From positions 1 to 33,535 of the forward strand of contig JAPYNO010000104.1 of the NCBI GenBank assembly GCA_028283025.1: a DNA stretch of 33,535 nucleotides, read 5' to 3'. Position 1 is the stretch's first letter. Each line of letters opens with the position of its first letter. This document shows positions 25,214-33,455 of the stretch, piece after piece. Source of the stretch: Pseudomonadales bacterium (GTDB lineage: Bacteria > Pseudomonadota > Gammaproteobacteria > Pseudomonadales > Azotimanducaceae). The position numbers were made by a program, and so were the translations under genes. The notes beneath the pieces were generated by a model, which was not told where the DNA came from, searched no databases, and was given only the letters and a program-made list of their open reading frames with translations.

Positions 25214-26056
25214 TTAGCCGGTCAGTTGGGCGAGCAGTGCGAGCAGCGGCACGGTAGGAAGCAGCGAATCGAGACGATCGAGGACGCCGCCATGGCCGGG
25301 GAACAGGCCACCCGAGTCCTTGGCATCCGCAAGGCGCTTGACGAGACTCGTGAAGAGGTCGCCGAGGATAGAGAGCAGCGCAAACCCGATTGAAGCCAAA
25401 ATCCAGAATAAGAGATCGTTCTCGAAGTTGAACAACACTGGCATTGAGAGACCTGCAACAGCACCAACAACAACCGCCGAGAGAATGCCAGTCAAAGCGC
25501 CTTCGATGGTCTTGCCAGGACTCACTTCGGGCGCAAGCTTAGTTTTCCCCCACGCACGACCTCCAAAATAGGCCGCTGAGTCGGCAATCCAGACAACAAT
25601 GAAGAGCCAGACGATGAGCCATTCGCCGCTGTTCGCTTTCAGCAATGTGAACCCAAGCCAAGCACTGCTGAGCAGAAAAGCGCCGATGACCGCGCGCACC
25701 GGGGGCGGTAGCAGGCGAGCAGATGCCGGAAAACGCACGACCATGAAGAGCGCTGCGCACCAGAAGACGGCGCAGAGACTCAGCAGGGGCAGTGTCAGAT
25801 CAACGCCTGCCGCACTGTGAAGACCGAACAGAGCCGGTGCGAGCAGGCCGTAGATCAGCCACAACAGCGCGGTCATATAGATGCCCGTTTCGCTCAAGCG
25901 CCCCCATTCGACAAGTCCGACGCCGAGCAGCACGAACACAAGGCCAGCGAGCAGAAGCGTCGGCAACACGAACAGCAGAACGAGCGTCAGGGGCAGCGCG
26001 ATGAGTGCGGTGAGCACCCGCAGTCGCAAATTAGATGTGGCTTGTTTGGCGCTCAT
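25214..26056 (-). CDS. cdsA: Phosphatidate cytidylyltransferase
   Basis: Makes CDP-diacylglycerol for phospholipid synthesis in the inner membrane; 280 residues with about eight membrane segments. The family signature is SLVKRLADAKDSGGLFPGHG followed by GVLDRLDSLL near the C-terminus, with the metal-binding aspartates. WIADSAAYFGGRAWGKTKLA and PEVSPGKTIEGALTG are the preceding conserved segments. It follows uppS as in the usual block, but the gap of 165 bases is filled by a toxin remnant. Confidence 0.96.
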   Translation of the reverse strand: MSAKQATSNLRLRVLTALIALPLTLVLLFVLPTLLLAGLVFVLLGVGLVEWGRLSETGIYMTALLWLIYGLLAPALFGLHSAAGVDLTLPLLSLCAVFWCAALFMVVRFPASARLLPPPVRAVIGAFLLSSAWLGFTLLKANSGEWLIVWLFIVVWIADSAAYFGGRAWGKTKLAPEVSPGKTIEGALTGILSAVVVGAVAGLSMPVLFNFENDLLFWILASIGFALLSILGDLFTSLVKRLADAKDSGGLFPGHGGVLDRLDSLLPTVPLLALLAQLTG

Positions 26057-26064
26057 GGCAATCG

Positions 26065-26229
26065 CTAAAGGGAGTCTTGCCAGTCCTGTCCCGGAGCATA
26101 GAAGTGCAGGATGAGGACTTGGTCTGAATCGGGATGGTACTCGTAGACTACCACTCTTCCAGACTCAGTAATGTAACGTGTGTCGGCATCGAGTTGGGCG
26201 ATTTGACGATTTTCATTTTGCCTACGCCT
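26065..26229 (-). pseudogene. C-terminal remnant of a ParE/RelE-family toxin
   Basis: In the gap between uppS and cdsA the minus strand reads QIAQLDADTRYITESGRVVV, then YEYHPDSDQVLILHFYAPGQDWQDSL and a stop at 26065. The pattern (R-Y-I, a short strand VVVYEY, then QVLILHFYAPGQDW) matches the last strands of ParE/RelE toxins, where the ending is usually like VLIVRILHGARDW. The first half, with the N-terminal helices, is missing: the frame continues back only into uppS out of frame, and no start codon lies between. No antitoxin gene is next to it. It is probably the scar of a toxin-antitoxin insertion. The family call rests on about 45 residues. Confidence 0.6.
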
Positions 26230-26947
26230 CGCCTCTTCGATCGCCAAAGCGACGCAGCCGCGCGCCATACGCGGCAATCGCGGCGTCCAAGTCGACCGTT
26301 GCGAAATCGGGCCACAACGCATCCGTAAAATAGAGTTCGGTATAGCTCAAGTCCCAAATGCAGAAGTTACTCAGGCGCTGCTCTCGGCCGGTGCGAATGA
26401 GCAAATCAGGCTGCGGCACGCCGGCGCGTTCGAGCGACAGGAAACGTCCGAAAGTCTCCTCGTCCATCGCCTCGATGTCGGCCTCGGACACACGCCCCTC
26501 GAGCACCGCCTTGGCCACCGCGCGCATGGCTTGCAGAATATCCCAACGGCCACCGTAGCTGAGCGCGACAGTGAGCGTCATCCTGCTATTGACTTCGCTC
26601 ACATGCTCGACCCGCTCAATGCGCCTCAATAGATCATCCGAGAATCGCCTGCGGTCGCCGATCACACGAATTCTTAAGCCTAGCTCGGCAAGTTCCGAGA
26701 GTTCATCGTCGAGTACGCGCCGCACGAGATTCATCAGCACGCGCACCTCAGACTTCGGACGCTGCCAATTTTCAGTGCTGAATGCAAACAGCGTCAGGTA
26801 GTTGACGCCTCGGTCAAGGCAATCCATCACCCGCGGGCGAACATTCTCAGCCCCGGCTCGGTGTCCAGCCCCAACAGGCAGGCCGCGCTTGCGCGCCCAG
26901 CGATAGTTGCCGTCCATGATGATGGCGATGTGGTTCGGCGCCGTCAT
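26222..26947 (-). CDS. uppS: Undecaprenyl diphosphate synthase
   Basis: A cis-prenyltransferase making the C55 carrier lipid for cell-wall synthesis; about 241 residues from ATG 26947 (a GTG one codon earlier is possible). The first motif reads HIAIIMDGNYRWARKRG with catalytic D12. The residue after MDGN is tyrosine, whereas the family usually has glycine or arginine there. LTLFAFSTENWQRP, ALSYGGRWDI, and PQPDLLIRTGREQRLSNFCI followed by WDLSYTELYF are the remaining signatures. It is 26 bases after frr. Confidence 0.96.
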   Translation of the reverse strand: MTAPNHIAIIMDGNYRWARKRGLPVGAGHRAGAENVRPRVMDCLDRGVNYLTLFAFSTENWQRPKSEVRVLMNLVRRVLDDELSELAELGLRIRVIGDRRRFSDDLLRRIERVEHVSEVNSRMTLTVALSYGGRWDILQAMRAVAKAVLEGRVSEADIEAMDEETFGRFLSLERAGVPQPDLLIRTGREQRLSNFCIWDLSYTELYFTDALWPDFATVDLDAAIAAYGARLRRFGDRRGEA

Positions 26948-26972
26948 CACACGGTTCGATCAGTGAAGCCGC

Positions 26973-27542
26973 CTAAAACTCAGCGAGTTCCTGCTCCTTC
27001 TCGTGCAGCACCTCATCGACCTTGGCGACGGTCTCATCGGTGAGCTGCTGCATGAGCGTCTCGCCGCGCCGTTCCTCATCTTCGCTGATGAGCTTGTCCT
27101 TAGCGAGCTCGCGCAGGTCGCCATTGGCATCTCGGCGAACATTGCGTACCGACACCTTGGACTGCTCGGCTTCCGCGCGCGCCGACTTGATGAGGTCTCG
27201 ACGCCCTTCCTCAGTAAGCGGCGGCAGCGGCAGCCGCACCAAGTCGGATGTTGATTGCGGGGTCACGCCGATGTCGCTGTCAAGAAGTGCTTTTTCGATG
27301 ACCGAGATCATTTTCTTTTCCCATGGGGCAATCACCAGGGTGCGCCCGTCCTCCACGGAAATGCTCGCGACCTGCTTCAAGGGCGTTGGCGAGCCGTAAT
27401 ATTCAACTTGTACATGCTCGACAAGTGCGGGACTCGCGCGTCCTGTTCGGAGCCTGCCGAGCGCAATCCTCAGTGCATCGATCGACTTACCCATGCGCGT
27501 CTTGGCGTCATCGAGAATCTCATCGTAGAGTTCATCGGCCAT
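26973..27542 (-). CDS. frr: Ribosome-recycling factor
   Basis: Splits post-termination ribosomes with EF-G; 189 residues, close to the usual 185. KTRMGKSIDALRIALGRLRT, GRASPALVEHVQVEYYGS, TPLKQVASISVEDGRTLVI, APWEKKMISVIEKALLDSDI and PLPPLTEEGRRDLIKSA are classic. It follows tsf by only 41 bases; in most bacteria pyrH (UMP kinase) lies between the two. Confidence 0.97.
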   Translation of the reverse strand: MADELYDEILDDAKTRMGKSIDALRIALGRLRTGRASPALVEHVQVEYYGSPTPLKQVASISVEDGRTLVIAPWEKKMISVIEKALLDSDIGVTPQSTSDLVRLPLPPLTEEGRRDLIKSARAEAEQSKVSVRNVRRDANGDLRELAKDKLISEDEERRGETLMQQLTDETVAKVDEVLHEKEQELAEF

Positions 27543-27583
27543 GGACTTCGTCCCCCGCTATTTCGATTCGGTGTGCGACTACT

Positions 27584-28444
27584 TTAACCTGCCTGCCGCG
27601 CCACTTCCTCTGCGAAGTCAGTCTCGTTTCGCTCAATGCCTTCGCCAACACCGAAACGAGCCATGGCAGTCACATCGGCGCTTGATGTCTTCAAAAGCTG
27701 TCCAACCTTGACTTCGGAATCCAAGGCATACACTTGGCTGACCAGGCTTGAGCTTGCAAGAAACTTCTGCAACCGACCTTCGATCATCTTCTCAATGATG
27801 GCGGCTGGCTTGTTCTCGCCTTGGGCTTGCGCAACCAGAATGGCGCGTTCTGATGCAACTCTTTCAGCGGGCATGTCCTGCGGGCGAACCACCGGCGGTG
27901 CTTCCGCGGTGACGTGGATGGCGATGCCTTCGCCGAGTTCGCGGTCGCCGCCTTTGAGTGCGACGAGTGCGCCTTTCTTGCGGTCGTGGTGCAAGTAGCC
28001 GTAGACCTGCCCGCTCTCGTCTGCCTCAACGCGCGTCACACGCCGCACGACGATGTTCTCGCCGAGTTCCTGCACCAAGGTCTGACGTTCAGACTCAAGC
28101 GCATCGGTGTTGAAGCTTGCGAGGTCGCTCGCGCCAGACTCAAGCGCCTGGCGCGTGACATCGTTCACAAAGTTCAAGAACTTCTCCGTGCGCGCCACGA
28201 AGTCGGTTTCGCTGTTGACTTCGACGAGTACGCCTGCGGAGCCGTCGGTCAGCATGCCGAGCAAGCCTTCCGCCGCCACTCGCGCAGTTTTCTTGTCCGC
28301 TTTGATAGCACTGCGCTCGCGCAGCACGCGCACAGCTTCGTCGAGGTTGCCGTCAGCTTCCACGAGCGCACGCTTGCATTCCATCATGCCAAGACCAGTG
28401 CGGTCCCGCAATTCCTTCACTAGCGTTGCCTTAATTTGTGTCAT
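27584..28444 (-). CDS. tsf: Elongation factor Ts
   Basis: The nucleotide exchange factor for EF-Tu, 286 residues. The start at ATG 28444 gives [20 protein letters not shown], the family N-terminal UBA-like domain. [20 protein letters not shown] is the central signature, and [17 protein letters not shown] precedes the dimer domain. The ATG lies 14 bases inside the 3' end of rpsB, in another frame. The frame stays open far upstream in rpsB only because it is a shadow of the acidic S2 tail. Confidence 0.96.
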   Translation of the reverse strand: MTQIKATLVKELRDRTGLGMMECKRALVEADGNLDEAVRVLRERSAIKADKKTARVAAEGLLGMLTDGSAGVLVEVNSETDFVARTEKFLNFVNDVTRQALESGASDLASFNTDALESERQTLVQELGENIVVRRVTRVEADESGQVYGYLHHDRKKGALVALKGGDRELGEGIAIHVTAEAPPVVRPQDMPAERVASERAILVAQAQGENKPAAIIEKMIEGRLQKFLASSSLVSQVYALDSEVKVGQLLKTSSADVTAMARFGVGEGIERNETDFAEEVARQAG

Positions 28445-29357
28445 TTTCGGATTCCTCTGTTTCTTCTGTGTCTTCTGTTGCCTCTGTTTCGACTTCTGCT
28501 TCTTTTTCTTCTGCTTGTGGCTGATCATCCGTCTCAGCATCCGTCTCAGCGCTTTCTGAATCTTCTGTCTCGCCCTCATCAGCCGAGCCCGCTGAGTCAA
28601 CCGAAGCAGCGTTGGCCTCATACGCCGCGAGCATTTCCTGCTCGGCCTTGGCGATGTCATCCAAGGATTCGCCCGCCTCGAGGCGCCCTTCCAAAATGGC
28701 ATCGGCAATGGCGGTCACATAGATGCGCACGGCGCGATTGGCATCGTCATTGCCGGGGATGACAAAGGCAACGCCATCTGGGTCGCTGTTGGTATCGACT
28801 ACGCCGATGACCGGAATGCCAACGTTGCCCGCCTCACGCACCGCGATCTTCTCGTGCGATACGTCCACCACAAACAGCGCGTCGGGCAGTCCGTTCATCT
28901 GCTTGATGCCGCCAACACTGCGCGAGAGCTTGGCGATGGTGCGGTCAAGCAGCAGCACTTCGCGCTTCGGCAGCTTCGAGAAGACACCTCGGTCGCGATC
29001 AGATTCGAGTTGCAGGAGTCGATTGACCGACTGTCTGACCGTGCGGTAGTTGGTGAGCATGCCGCCAAGCCAGCGCTGATCGACATAGGGCATGCCAACG
29101 CGCGTCGCCTGCTCCCTAATCACCGACGCGCAAGCGCGCTTGGTGCCGACAAACAGGATTTTCTTCTTGGCGGCCGCAAGACGCTGCGCCTCCTGCATCG
29201 CCGACTCGAAGGCCGGCATGGTCTTCTCTAGATTGATGATGTGCACCTTGTTGCGTGCACCGAAGATGTAGGGGGCCATCTTCGGGTTCCAATAGCGGGT
29301 CTGGTGACCAAAGTGGACACCTGCCGCAAGCATGTCGCGCATGCCGATTTTTTCCAT
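28431..29357 (-). CDS. rpsB: 30S ribosomal protein S2 with long acidic tail
   Basis: 308 residues, against about 240 in E. coli. The first 235 or so are standard S2: [60 protein letters not shown] and [20 protein letters not shown]. After EEMLAAY-like residues the protein adds about 70 residues made almost only of Glu, Asp, Ala, Ser and Thr (for example [19 protein letters not shown]). The start at 29357 matches the family (MxxxxMRDML). An AAGGAG sits very close to it, so spacing is tight. The leader upstream can fold (29383-29454). The tail overlaps the tsf start by 14 bases. Confidence 0.96.
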   Translation of the reverse strand: MEKIGMRDMLAAGVHFGHQTRYWNPKMAPYIFGARNKVHIINLEKTMPAFESAMQEAQRLAAAKKKILFVGTKRACASVIREQATRVGMPYVDQRWLGGMLTNYRTVRQSVNRLLQLESDRDRGVFSKLPKREVLLLDRTIAKLSRSVGGIKQMNGLPDALFVVDVSHEKIAVREAGNVGIPVIGVVDTNSDPDGVAFVIPGNDDANRAVRIYVTAIADAILEGRLEAGESLDDIAKAEQEMLAAYEANAASVDSAGSADEGETEDSESAETDAETDDQPQAEEKEAEVETEATEDTEETEESENDTN

Positions 29358-29382
29358 TCTCCTTGCCTCCGGGTTAGGTCTA

Positions 29383-29454
29383 GTGCCCGCTTCGCATCAC
29401 GACTTTGAGCGTTTCGCTCGCAGCACCCAACGACACGATTTTGTTTGCGGGCAC
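29383..29454 (-). promoter_or_regulatory. Structured rpsB leader, candidate S2 autoregulation element
   Basis: GTGCCCGC (29383-29390) and GCGGGCAC (29447-29454) are exact reverse complements. They enclose a small hairpin GAGCG-TTT-CGCTC (29407-29419). In the rpsB mRNA this gives a closing 8-bp stem ending 25 bases before the start codon. Gammaproteobacteria are known to control rpsB-tsf by S2 binding to the leader; whether this fold is that element is an inference. A further inverted repeat, ACGGGA/TCCCGT, lies upstream at 29481-29497. Confidence 0.5.
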
Positions 29455-29499
29455 GGATTTTTTTCGCTTCCGGCGGTGATACGGGACGATTTCCCGTCG

Positions 29500-29528
29500 T
29501 TGCCGCAGCTAATCGCACTTTATATCAT
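29500..29528 (+). promoter_or_regulatory. Sigma-70 promoter for map
   Basis: TTGCCG (29500-29505), a 17-base spacer, then TATCAT (29523-29528). The start of transcription would be near 29535, giving a leader of about 22 bases to the map ATG at 29557. It lies in the divergent rpsB-map interval. Confidence 0.55.
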
Positions 29529-29556
29529 AGACAGCACCTTCAATACAGCAGACAAG

Positions 29557-30447
29557 ATGACACGCACCGGTCGTTCACGATTCGCGCGCGGCAACGCACG
29601 CGGCAATGACAAAAAGCGCAGCAAGCGACGCATGTTCCCGACGCGCAAGGTTGACCCCTTGCTGAGCGCCGAGGAGCTTCCGCAGATGCGCGTGGCAGGA
29701 CAACTCGCCGCGAGCGTCCTTGAAATGATCGACCCCCACGTCGCGCCGGGCGTGAGCACCGAAGCGCTCGATGCGCTGTGCCATGAATACATCGTCAATG
29801 AGATTGGCTGCACGCCCGCTCCACTCGGCTATCGCTCATCGCCGCAGCAAACGCCCTACCCCAAGTCTATTTGCACATCGGTCAATCACGTTATTTGCCA
29901 CGGCATTCCATCAGAGAAGAAACTGAAAAGCGGCGATATCATCAATATCGACGTGACTGTCATCAAGGACGGCTACCACGGCGACACCAGCAAGATGTTC
30001 CTCGTCGGCAAGCCAAGTCCTCACGCCGAGCGACTCGTCAAGGTGACACAAGAATGCTTGTATCTCGGCATTGGCGCGGTACGCCCCGGCGCACACCTCG
30101 GCGACATCGGCCACGCCATCCAATGCCATGCCGAACGCAATCGCTATTCAGTGGTGCGCGATTTCTGCGGCCATGGCATCGGCCGCGTCTTTCATGGCGA
30201 GCCGCAAGTCCTGCATTACGGCAAGCCCGGCGAAGGCGTGGAACTCGTTGAAGGCATGACCTTCACGATCGAACCCATGATCAACCTCGGCGCGCCGAGC
30301 GCACGCCTGCTGCCGGACGGCTGGACGGCGGTCACCAAAGACCGCAAGCTTTCCGCCCAGTGGGAACACACGATCCTCGTCACGACGGATGGGGCGGAGG
30401 TGCTGACGCTGAGAGGGGAGGAAGATGCTCCGCCCGCCTCTCCTTGA
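29557..30447 (+). CDS. map: Methionine aminopeptidase, type I
   Basis: Removes the N-terminal methionine from new proteins; 296 residues from ATG 29557. Metal ligands are visible in order: D in DIINIDVTVIKDGYHGDTSK (two aspartates), H in CGHGIGRVFHGEP, E in FTIEPMINLG and E in SAQWEHTILVTTDG. YPKSICTSVNHVICHGIP contains the substrate-site histidine. The N-terminus has about 35 extra residues, very basic at first (RFARGNARGNDKKRSKRR), before the usual LPQMRVAGQLAASVL; an ATG at 29632 would drop most of it. The basic stretch might help ribosome binding. map beside rpsB, divergent, is a common gammaproteobacterial order. Confidence 0.94.
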   Translation: MTRTGRSRFARGNARGNDKKRSKRRMFPTRKVDPLLSAEELPQMRVAGQLAASVLEMIDPHVAPGVSTEALDALCHEYIVNEIGCTPAPLGYRSSPQQTPYPKSICTSVNHVICHGIPSEKKLKSGDIINIDVTVIKDGYHGDTSKMFLVGKPSPHAERLVKVTQECLYLGIGAVRPGAHLGDIGHAIQCHAERNRYSVVRDFCGHGIGRVFHGEPQVLHYGKPGEGVELVEGMTFTIEPMINLGAPSARLLPDGWTAVTKDRKLSAQWEHTILVTTDGAEVLTLRGEEDAPPASP

Positions 30448-30468
30448 GGGCGTCGAACTTTTCTCGTA

Positions 30469-30494
30469 TGCCAAGCTCCGATCAAGCTTTGGCA
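30469..30494. other. Strong hairpin across the amidohydrolase stop codon
   Basis: TGCCAAGCT (30469-30477) and AGCTTTGGCA (30485-30494) pair with one bulge around a 7-base loop that contains the amidohydrolase stop. It lies between convergent map and the amidohydrolase. No T run follows on either strand, so it is at best a weak or Rho-assisted terminator or an mRNA 3' stabiliser. Confidence 0.4.
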
Positions 30495-31774
30495 ATGTGC
30501 TCCATCATAGCTGCAATATCGCCAGACGTGACCACACGGTCGCCAGTCGCGGGATTAAAGCCTGGCGTCGGCTTGGGTGTGGTATCAACATGAGCTGCCT
30601 GTGCGTGTAACGCGCCGACGGTGCAGTTTTCGCGCCCCAATGTTGTCAGGGGATCGAAGTTGTATTCCCTGAATACGTTTTCATGGGTGATTTTGTTGAT
30701 GACCGGCTCGGGCAGAGCCTTTATTTCTTCCCAGAGCTTTTGAGCTGAATTTGGCCATCTGCAATCAGAATGCGGATAGTCACACTCGTAGGCAATAATA
30801 TCTTCACCCACGTCGCTGTAATTGCGTAGACCAAATTTATCGGTGATAAAACAGCACAAGAAATGCTCACGGAACATCTCGGTGGGAGTTTTATCGCCAA
30901 AATCGACGTTCGTCCAGATATGGTCCTCATAAATGGTGTCTGCCCTTTCCAGAAGATAAGGCACCCAACCGATGCTCCCCTCTGAAAGCGCGACTTTGAG
31001 ATCCGGATAGCGTTTTAGTGCCTCGAGATGAAGCCAATCGGCGGCGGCGTTTGCAATCGATATGGGCATGGCGATGATATGGGCGTTCATCGGCGACAGA
31101 TCAGAAGCATGAGGAGGCTGTGAACCGGTGCCAATATGGCAATTGATGACAACCTTGTTGTCATTGCACACTTTCCAGAGCGGCTCCCAATAGGCGTCGT
31201 GAATCGAAGCAAAGCCTCGCTTATTGGGGTTATCTGGGAAAGTGAGCGCATGCACACCCTTCTTGACGTTGCGCTCGACCTCCTGAACTGCGAGCTCCAT
31301 ATCCCAATAGGGAATGATGATCATGGGGATGATGCGCCCAGGGTACTCCGCTGCCCACTCGTCCACATGCCAGTCGTTGTAGGCCTGTATCATCCGCAAA
31401 GAGGTTTTGCGGTCGCCATGGTGGCTAAACACATCGCCAGCGAACCCGCATAACGTTCCGAAACATATACTTGACAGAATGCCATTGACATTCATATCGT
31501 CAATGCGGGCATGGATATCATAACTCCCCTTACGAATATGCTCGTAACTTTGCGGCTCCATGCCATACTCCTCCTTGGGTCTGCCTATGACCGCATTGAG
31601 CCCAACATTAGGCAGGACGAAATCACCATAGGTCCACCAATCCGTTCCGTCTTTTTTAGTGACTAACTTGGGCGCCTTGGACTTCCAATCCTCCGGCAGG
31701 TGATTCTCGAACATATCCGGTGGTTCTGAAATGTGGTCATCGATACTCGCGATAATCAAGTCTTCCATATTCAT
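30482..31774 (-). CDS. Amidohydrolase_2-family metal-dependent hydrolase
   Basis: A TIM-barrel hydrolase of the ACMSD-like amidohydrolase_2 family, 430 residues. SIDDHISEPPDMFENHLP at residues 10-27 is the family metal-site start, with DxHxxEP in place of the HxH of other amidohydrolases. Further candidate ligands are the histidine in VINCHIGTGSQPP and the aspartate in AYECDYPHSDCRWPNS. YWEPLWKVCNDNKVVINCH is the strand before the central histidine. The start at 31774 is supported by AAAGGAG 8 bases upstream. The substrate cannot be told from sequence. It lies 66 bases after an aldehyde dehydrogenase on the same strand, so the pair probably works in one degradation pathway. Confidence 0.85.
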   Translation of the reverse strand: MNMEDLIIASIDDHISEPPDMFENHLPEDWKSKAPKLVTKKDGTDWWTYGDFVLPNVGLNAVIGRPKEEYGMEPQSYEHIRKGSYDIHARIDDMNVNGILSSICFGTLCGFAGDVFSHHGDRKTSLRMIQAYNDWHVDEWAAEYPGRIIPMIIIPYWDMELAVQEVERNVKKGVHALTFPDNPNKRGFASIHDAYWEPLWKVCNDNKVVINCHIGTGSQPPHASDLSPMNAHIIAMPISIANAAADWLHLEALKRYPDLKVALSEGSIGWVPYLLERADTIYEDHIWTNVDFGDKTPTEMFREHFLCCFITDKFGLRNYSDVGEDIIAYECDYPHSDCRWPNSAQKLWEEIKALPEPVINKITHENVFREYNFDPLTTLGRENCTVGALHAQAAHVDTTPKPTPGFNPATGDRVVTSGDIAAMMEHIAKA

Positions 31775-31840
31775 ACGATATTCTCCTTTACCAATTCATT
31801 GATACTGATTACTTCAAATCTTGCGGGCACGCTCGCCTAC

Positions 31841-33328
31841 TTACTGCTCATATTGGGCGGGTATGGCGAGCGCTTTGATCTCAAGGTGCTCCTCGAAACC
31901 TGCCACACCATTTTCTCGACCCAGCCCAGAGTGCTTGTAGCCACCGAAGGGTATTTCTGTTCCATACCAAACACCCCCATTGATGCCTATGCTGCCGGCA
32001 CGAATACGCCGAGCGACACGTTTCGCCCGCTCAGGGTCGGCGCTACTTACATTCGCACCCAAGCCATAGACTGAATGATTGGCAATGCGAATCGCATCCT
32101 CCTCGTCCTCATAACCAATAATGCACACAACCGGGCCGAAAAACTCTTCCTGAGCTACGGTCGCTTCGGGCCCGCACACAAAAGCGGTGGGCTCCACAAA
32201 ATAACCTTTGTTCATAGCTTTGAGCTTACCACCACCGCAAATCAGCGTGGAGCGCTGATCTTTGACGCCAACCTGTATGAGGTCGAGCACCCGCTGACGC
32301 TGAACTTCAGAGCACTGCGGACCTTGTATTGTCTGCATGTCCATGGGGTCTCCCACAGGAACGTTCGCCATGGCCACCTTGACTGCAGCGGCCACATCAT
32401 CGAGTGTGTTTTTGGGCACTAGGATGCGAGACAATACCACGCAGCCCTGCCCTGAATGGAAGCAAATGCCCGCTCCGGCCTGCGCCGCAGATTCCACGAG
32501 GTCAGGAGTGTCCTCCAGAAAGACCCACGGCGACTTACCACCTAGCTCTGTCGTGACACGAGTCACCAGGGGGGCTGTGACTTCGATGATACGTTTACCC
32601 ACCGCTGTAGAACCGGTGAAGGAGATCATGTCTACGCGGGGGTCGGTAGTGAGCTGCTCGCCAATGGCGGCGTCTGGGGAGGTGATGATGTTGACAACGC
32701 CTGGCGGAATGTCGGAATTTTCTTTTATGAACTTGCCTAAGGTCAATGCGCTCCAAGGGGTCTGGGGAGCACTCTTGAGCACAACGGTACAGCCTGCAGC
32801 CAGCGGCCAGCAAATTTTCTTCAAATTCGATTCATAGGGGAAGTTCCACGGTGCAATCGCGCCTACTACGCCAATTGCTTCGCGTTCAATCCAACGTCGC
32901 GAGTCACCGAAACCATAGGGATCTTTTACGCTGATCTCTTCAGTCCATCCGTCGTAGCTCTCTAGAAAGTCAGCATATTCAGCCACATTTTTGATCGGGA
33001 CATCGAGGCCAGGACCATAGGTAAACTGTATGGGGCAGCCAACCTCGGCTACACAAGCGGGTCGTAACGCCTCCACGTTTTCAAGTAGAGCCTGATGCAA
33101 TTGACGTAGACAGCGCACCCGGAATTCATGATCAGTAGACCAGTTTGTTTCATCGAATGCCCTGCGAGCGGCGGCAATTGCGCGATCTAAATCTTCTGCG
33201 CTGGCAGCCGCTGCGACCCCAATCACTTCTTCAGTCGCCGGGTTGATATTCTCATAGGTGCGCCCACCGGTCGCTTCGATGAGCTCACCATCAATCAATA
33301 AGCGCTCTTCCCGGAAAAGGTCGGTCAT
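31841..33328 (-). CDS. NAD(P)-dependent aldehyde dehydrogenase
   Basis: Oxidises an aldehyde to the acid; 495 residues, the family standard. Active-site residues are present: N162 in IAPWNFPYESN, E261 in TTELGGKSPWVF and C296 in CFHSGQGCVVLSRI. FTGSTAVGKRI is the cofactor loop. EEFFGPVVCIIGYEDEEDA and PFGGYKHSGLGRENG are late signatures. The substrate is unknown. It is the first gene of a two-gene unit with the amidohydrolase, behind a GGGGG about 7 bases before the ATG. By eye the codon third positions are less GC-rich than in the central operons, which fits an accessory or acquired segment. Confidence 0.92.
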   Translation of the reverse strand: MTDLFREERLLIDGELIEATGGRTYENINPATEEVIGVAAAASAEDLDRAIAAARRAFDETNWSTDHEFRVRCLRQLHQALLENVEALRPACVAEVGCPIQFTYGPGLDVPIKNVAEYADFLESYDGWTEEISVKDPYGFGDSRRWIEREAIGVVGAIAPWNFPYESNLKKICWPLAAGCTVVLKSAPQTPWSALTLGKFIKENSDIPPGVVNIITSPDAAIGEQLTTDPRVDMISFTGSTAVGKRIIEVTAPLVTRVTTELGGKSPWVFLEDTPDLVESAAQAGAGICFHSGQGCVVLSRILVPKNTLDDVAAAVKVAMANVPVGDPMDMQTIQGPQCSEVQRQRVLDLIQVGVKDQRSTLICGGGKLKAMNKGYFVEPTAFVCGPEATVAQEEFFGPVVCIIGYEDEEDAIRIANHSVYGLGANVSSADPERAKRVARRIRAGSIGINGGVWYGTEIPFGGYKHSGLGRENGVAGFEEHLEIKALAIPAQYEQ

Positions 33329-33449
33329 TCAAACCCCCGTTATTTCTGATTCTGCTATTCCTGATATTGGCATTCCACAAACTCGCATGTCCTTGAAGGT
33401 TCCGCCGGGCAGCTGCCTCACTCACTTACATGCGATTAATCATAGGGGA

Positions 33450-33455
33450 ATTATA
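33450..33455 (-). promoter_or_regulatory. Candidate -10 box for the aldehyde dehydrogenase unit
   Basis: On the minus strand TATAAT occurs inside GTATATAATTCCCC. The -35 region is weak (TGACTC at an 18-base spacing). The leader to the ALDH start would be about 115 bases. A nearby inverted repeat CCTCA-TTG-TGAGG (33482-33494) just upstream could be an operator. The stretch from 33329 to the window end has no gene I can support. Confidence 0.4.

Noticed and set aside
28445-28708. Upstream extension of the tsf frame (lysine/glutamine-rich)
   Set aside because: Out-of-frame reading of the acidic S2 tail; EF-Ts starts at 28444 by homology.
30411-30442. GAGAGG ... CCTCTC hairpin at the end of map as terminator
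   Set aside because: It lies within the coding end and has no T run on either strand.
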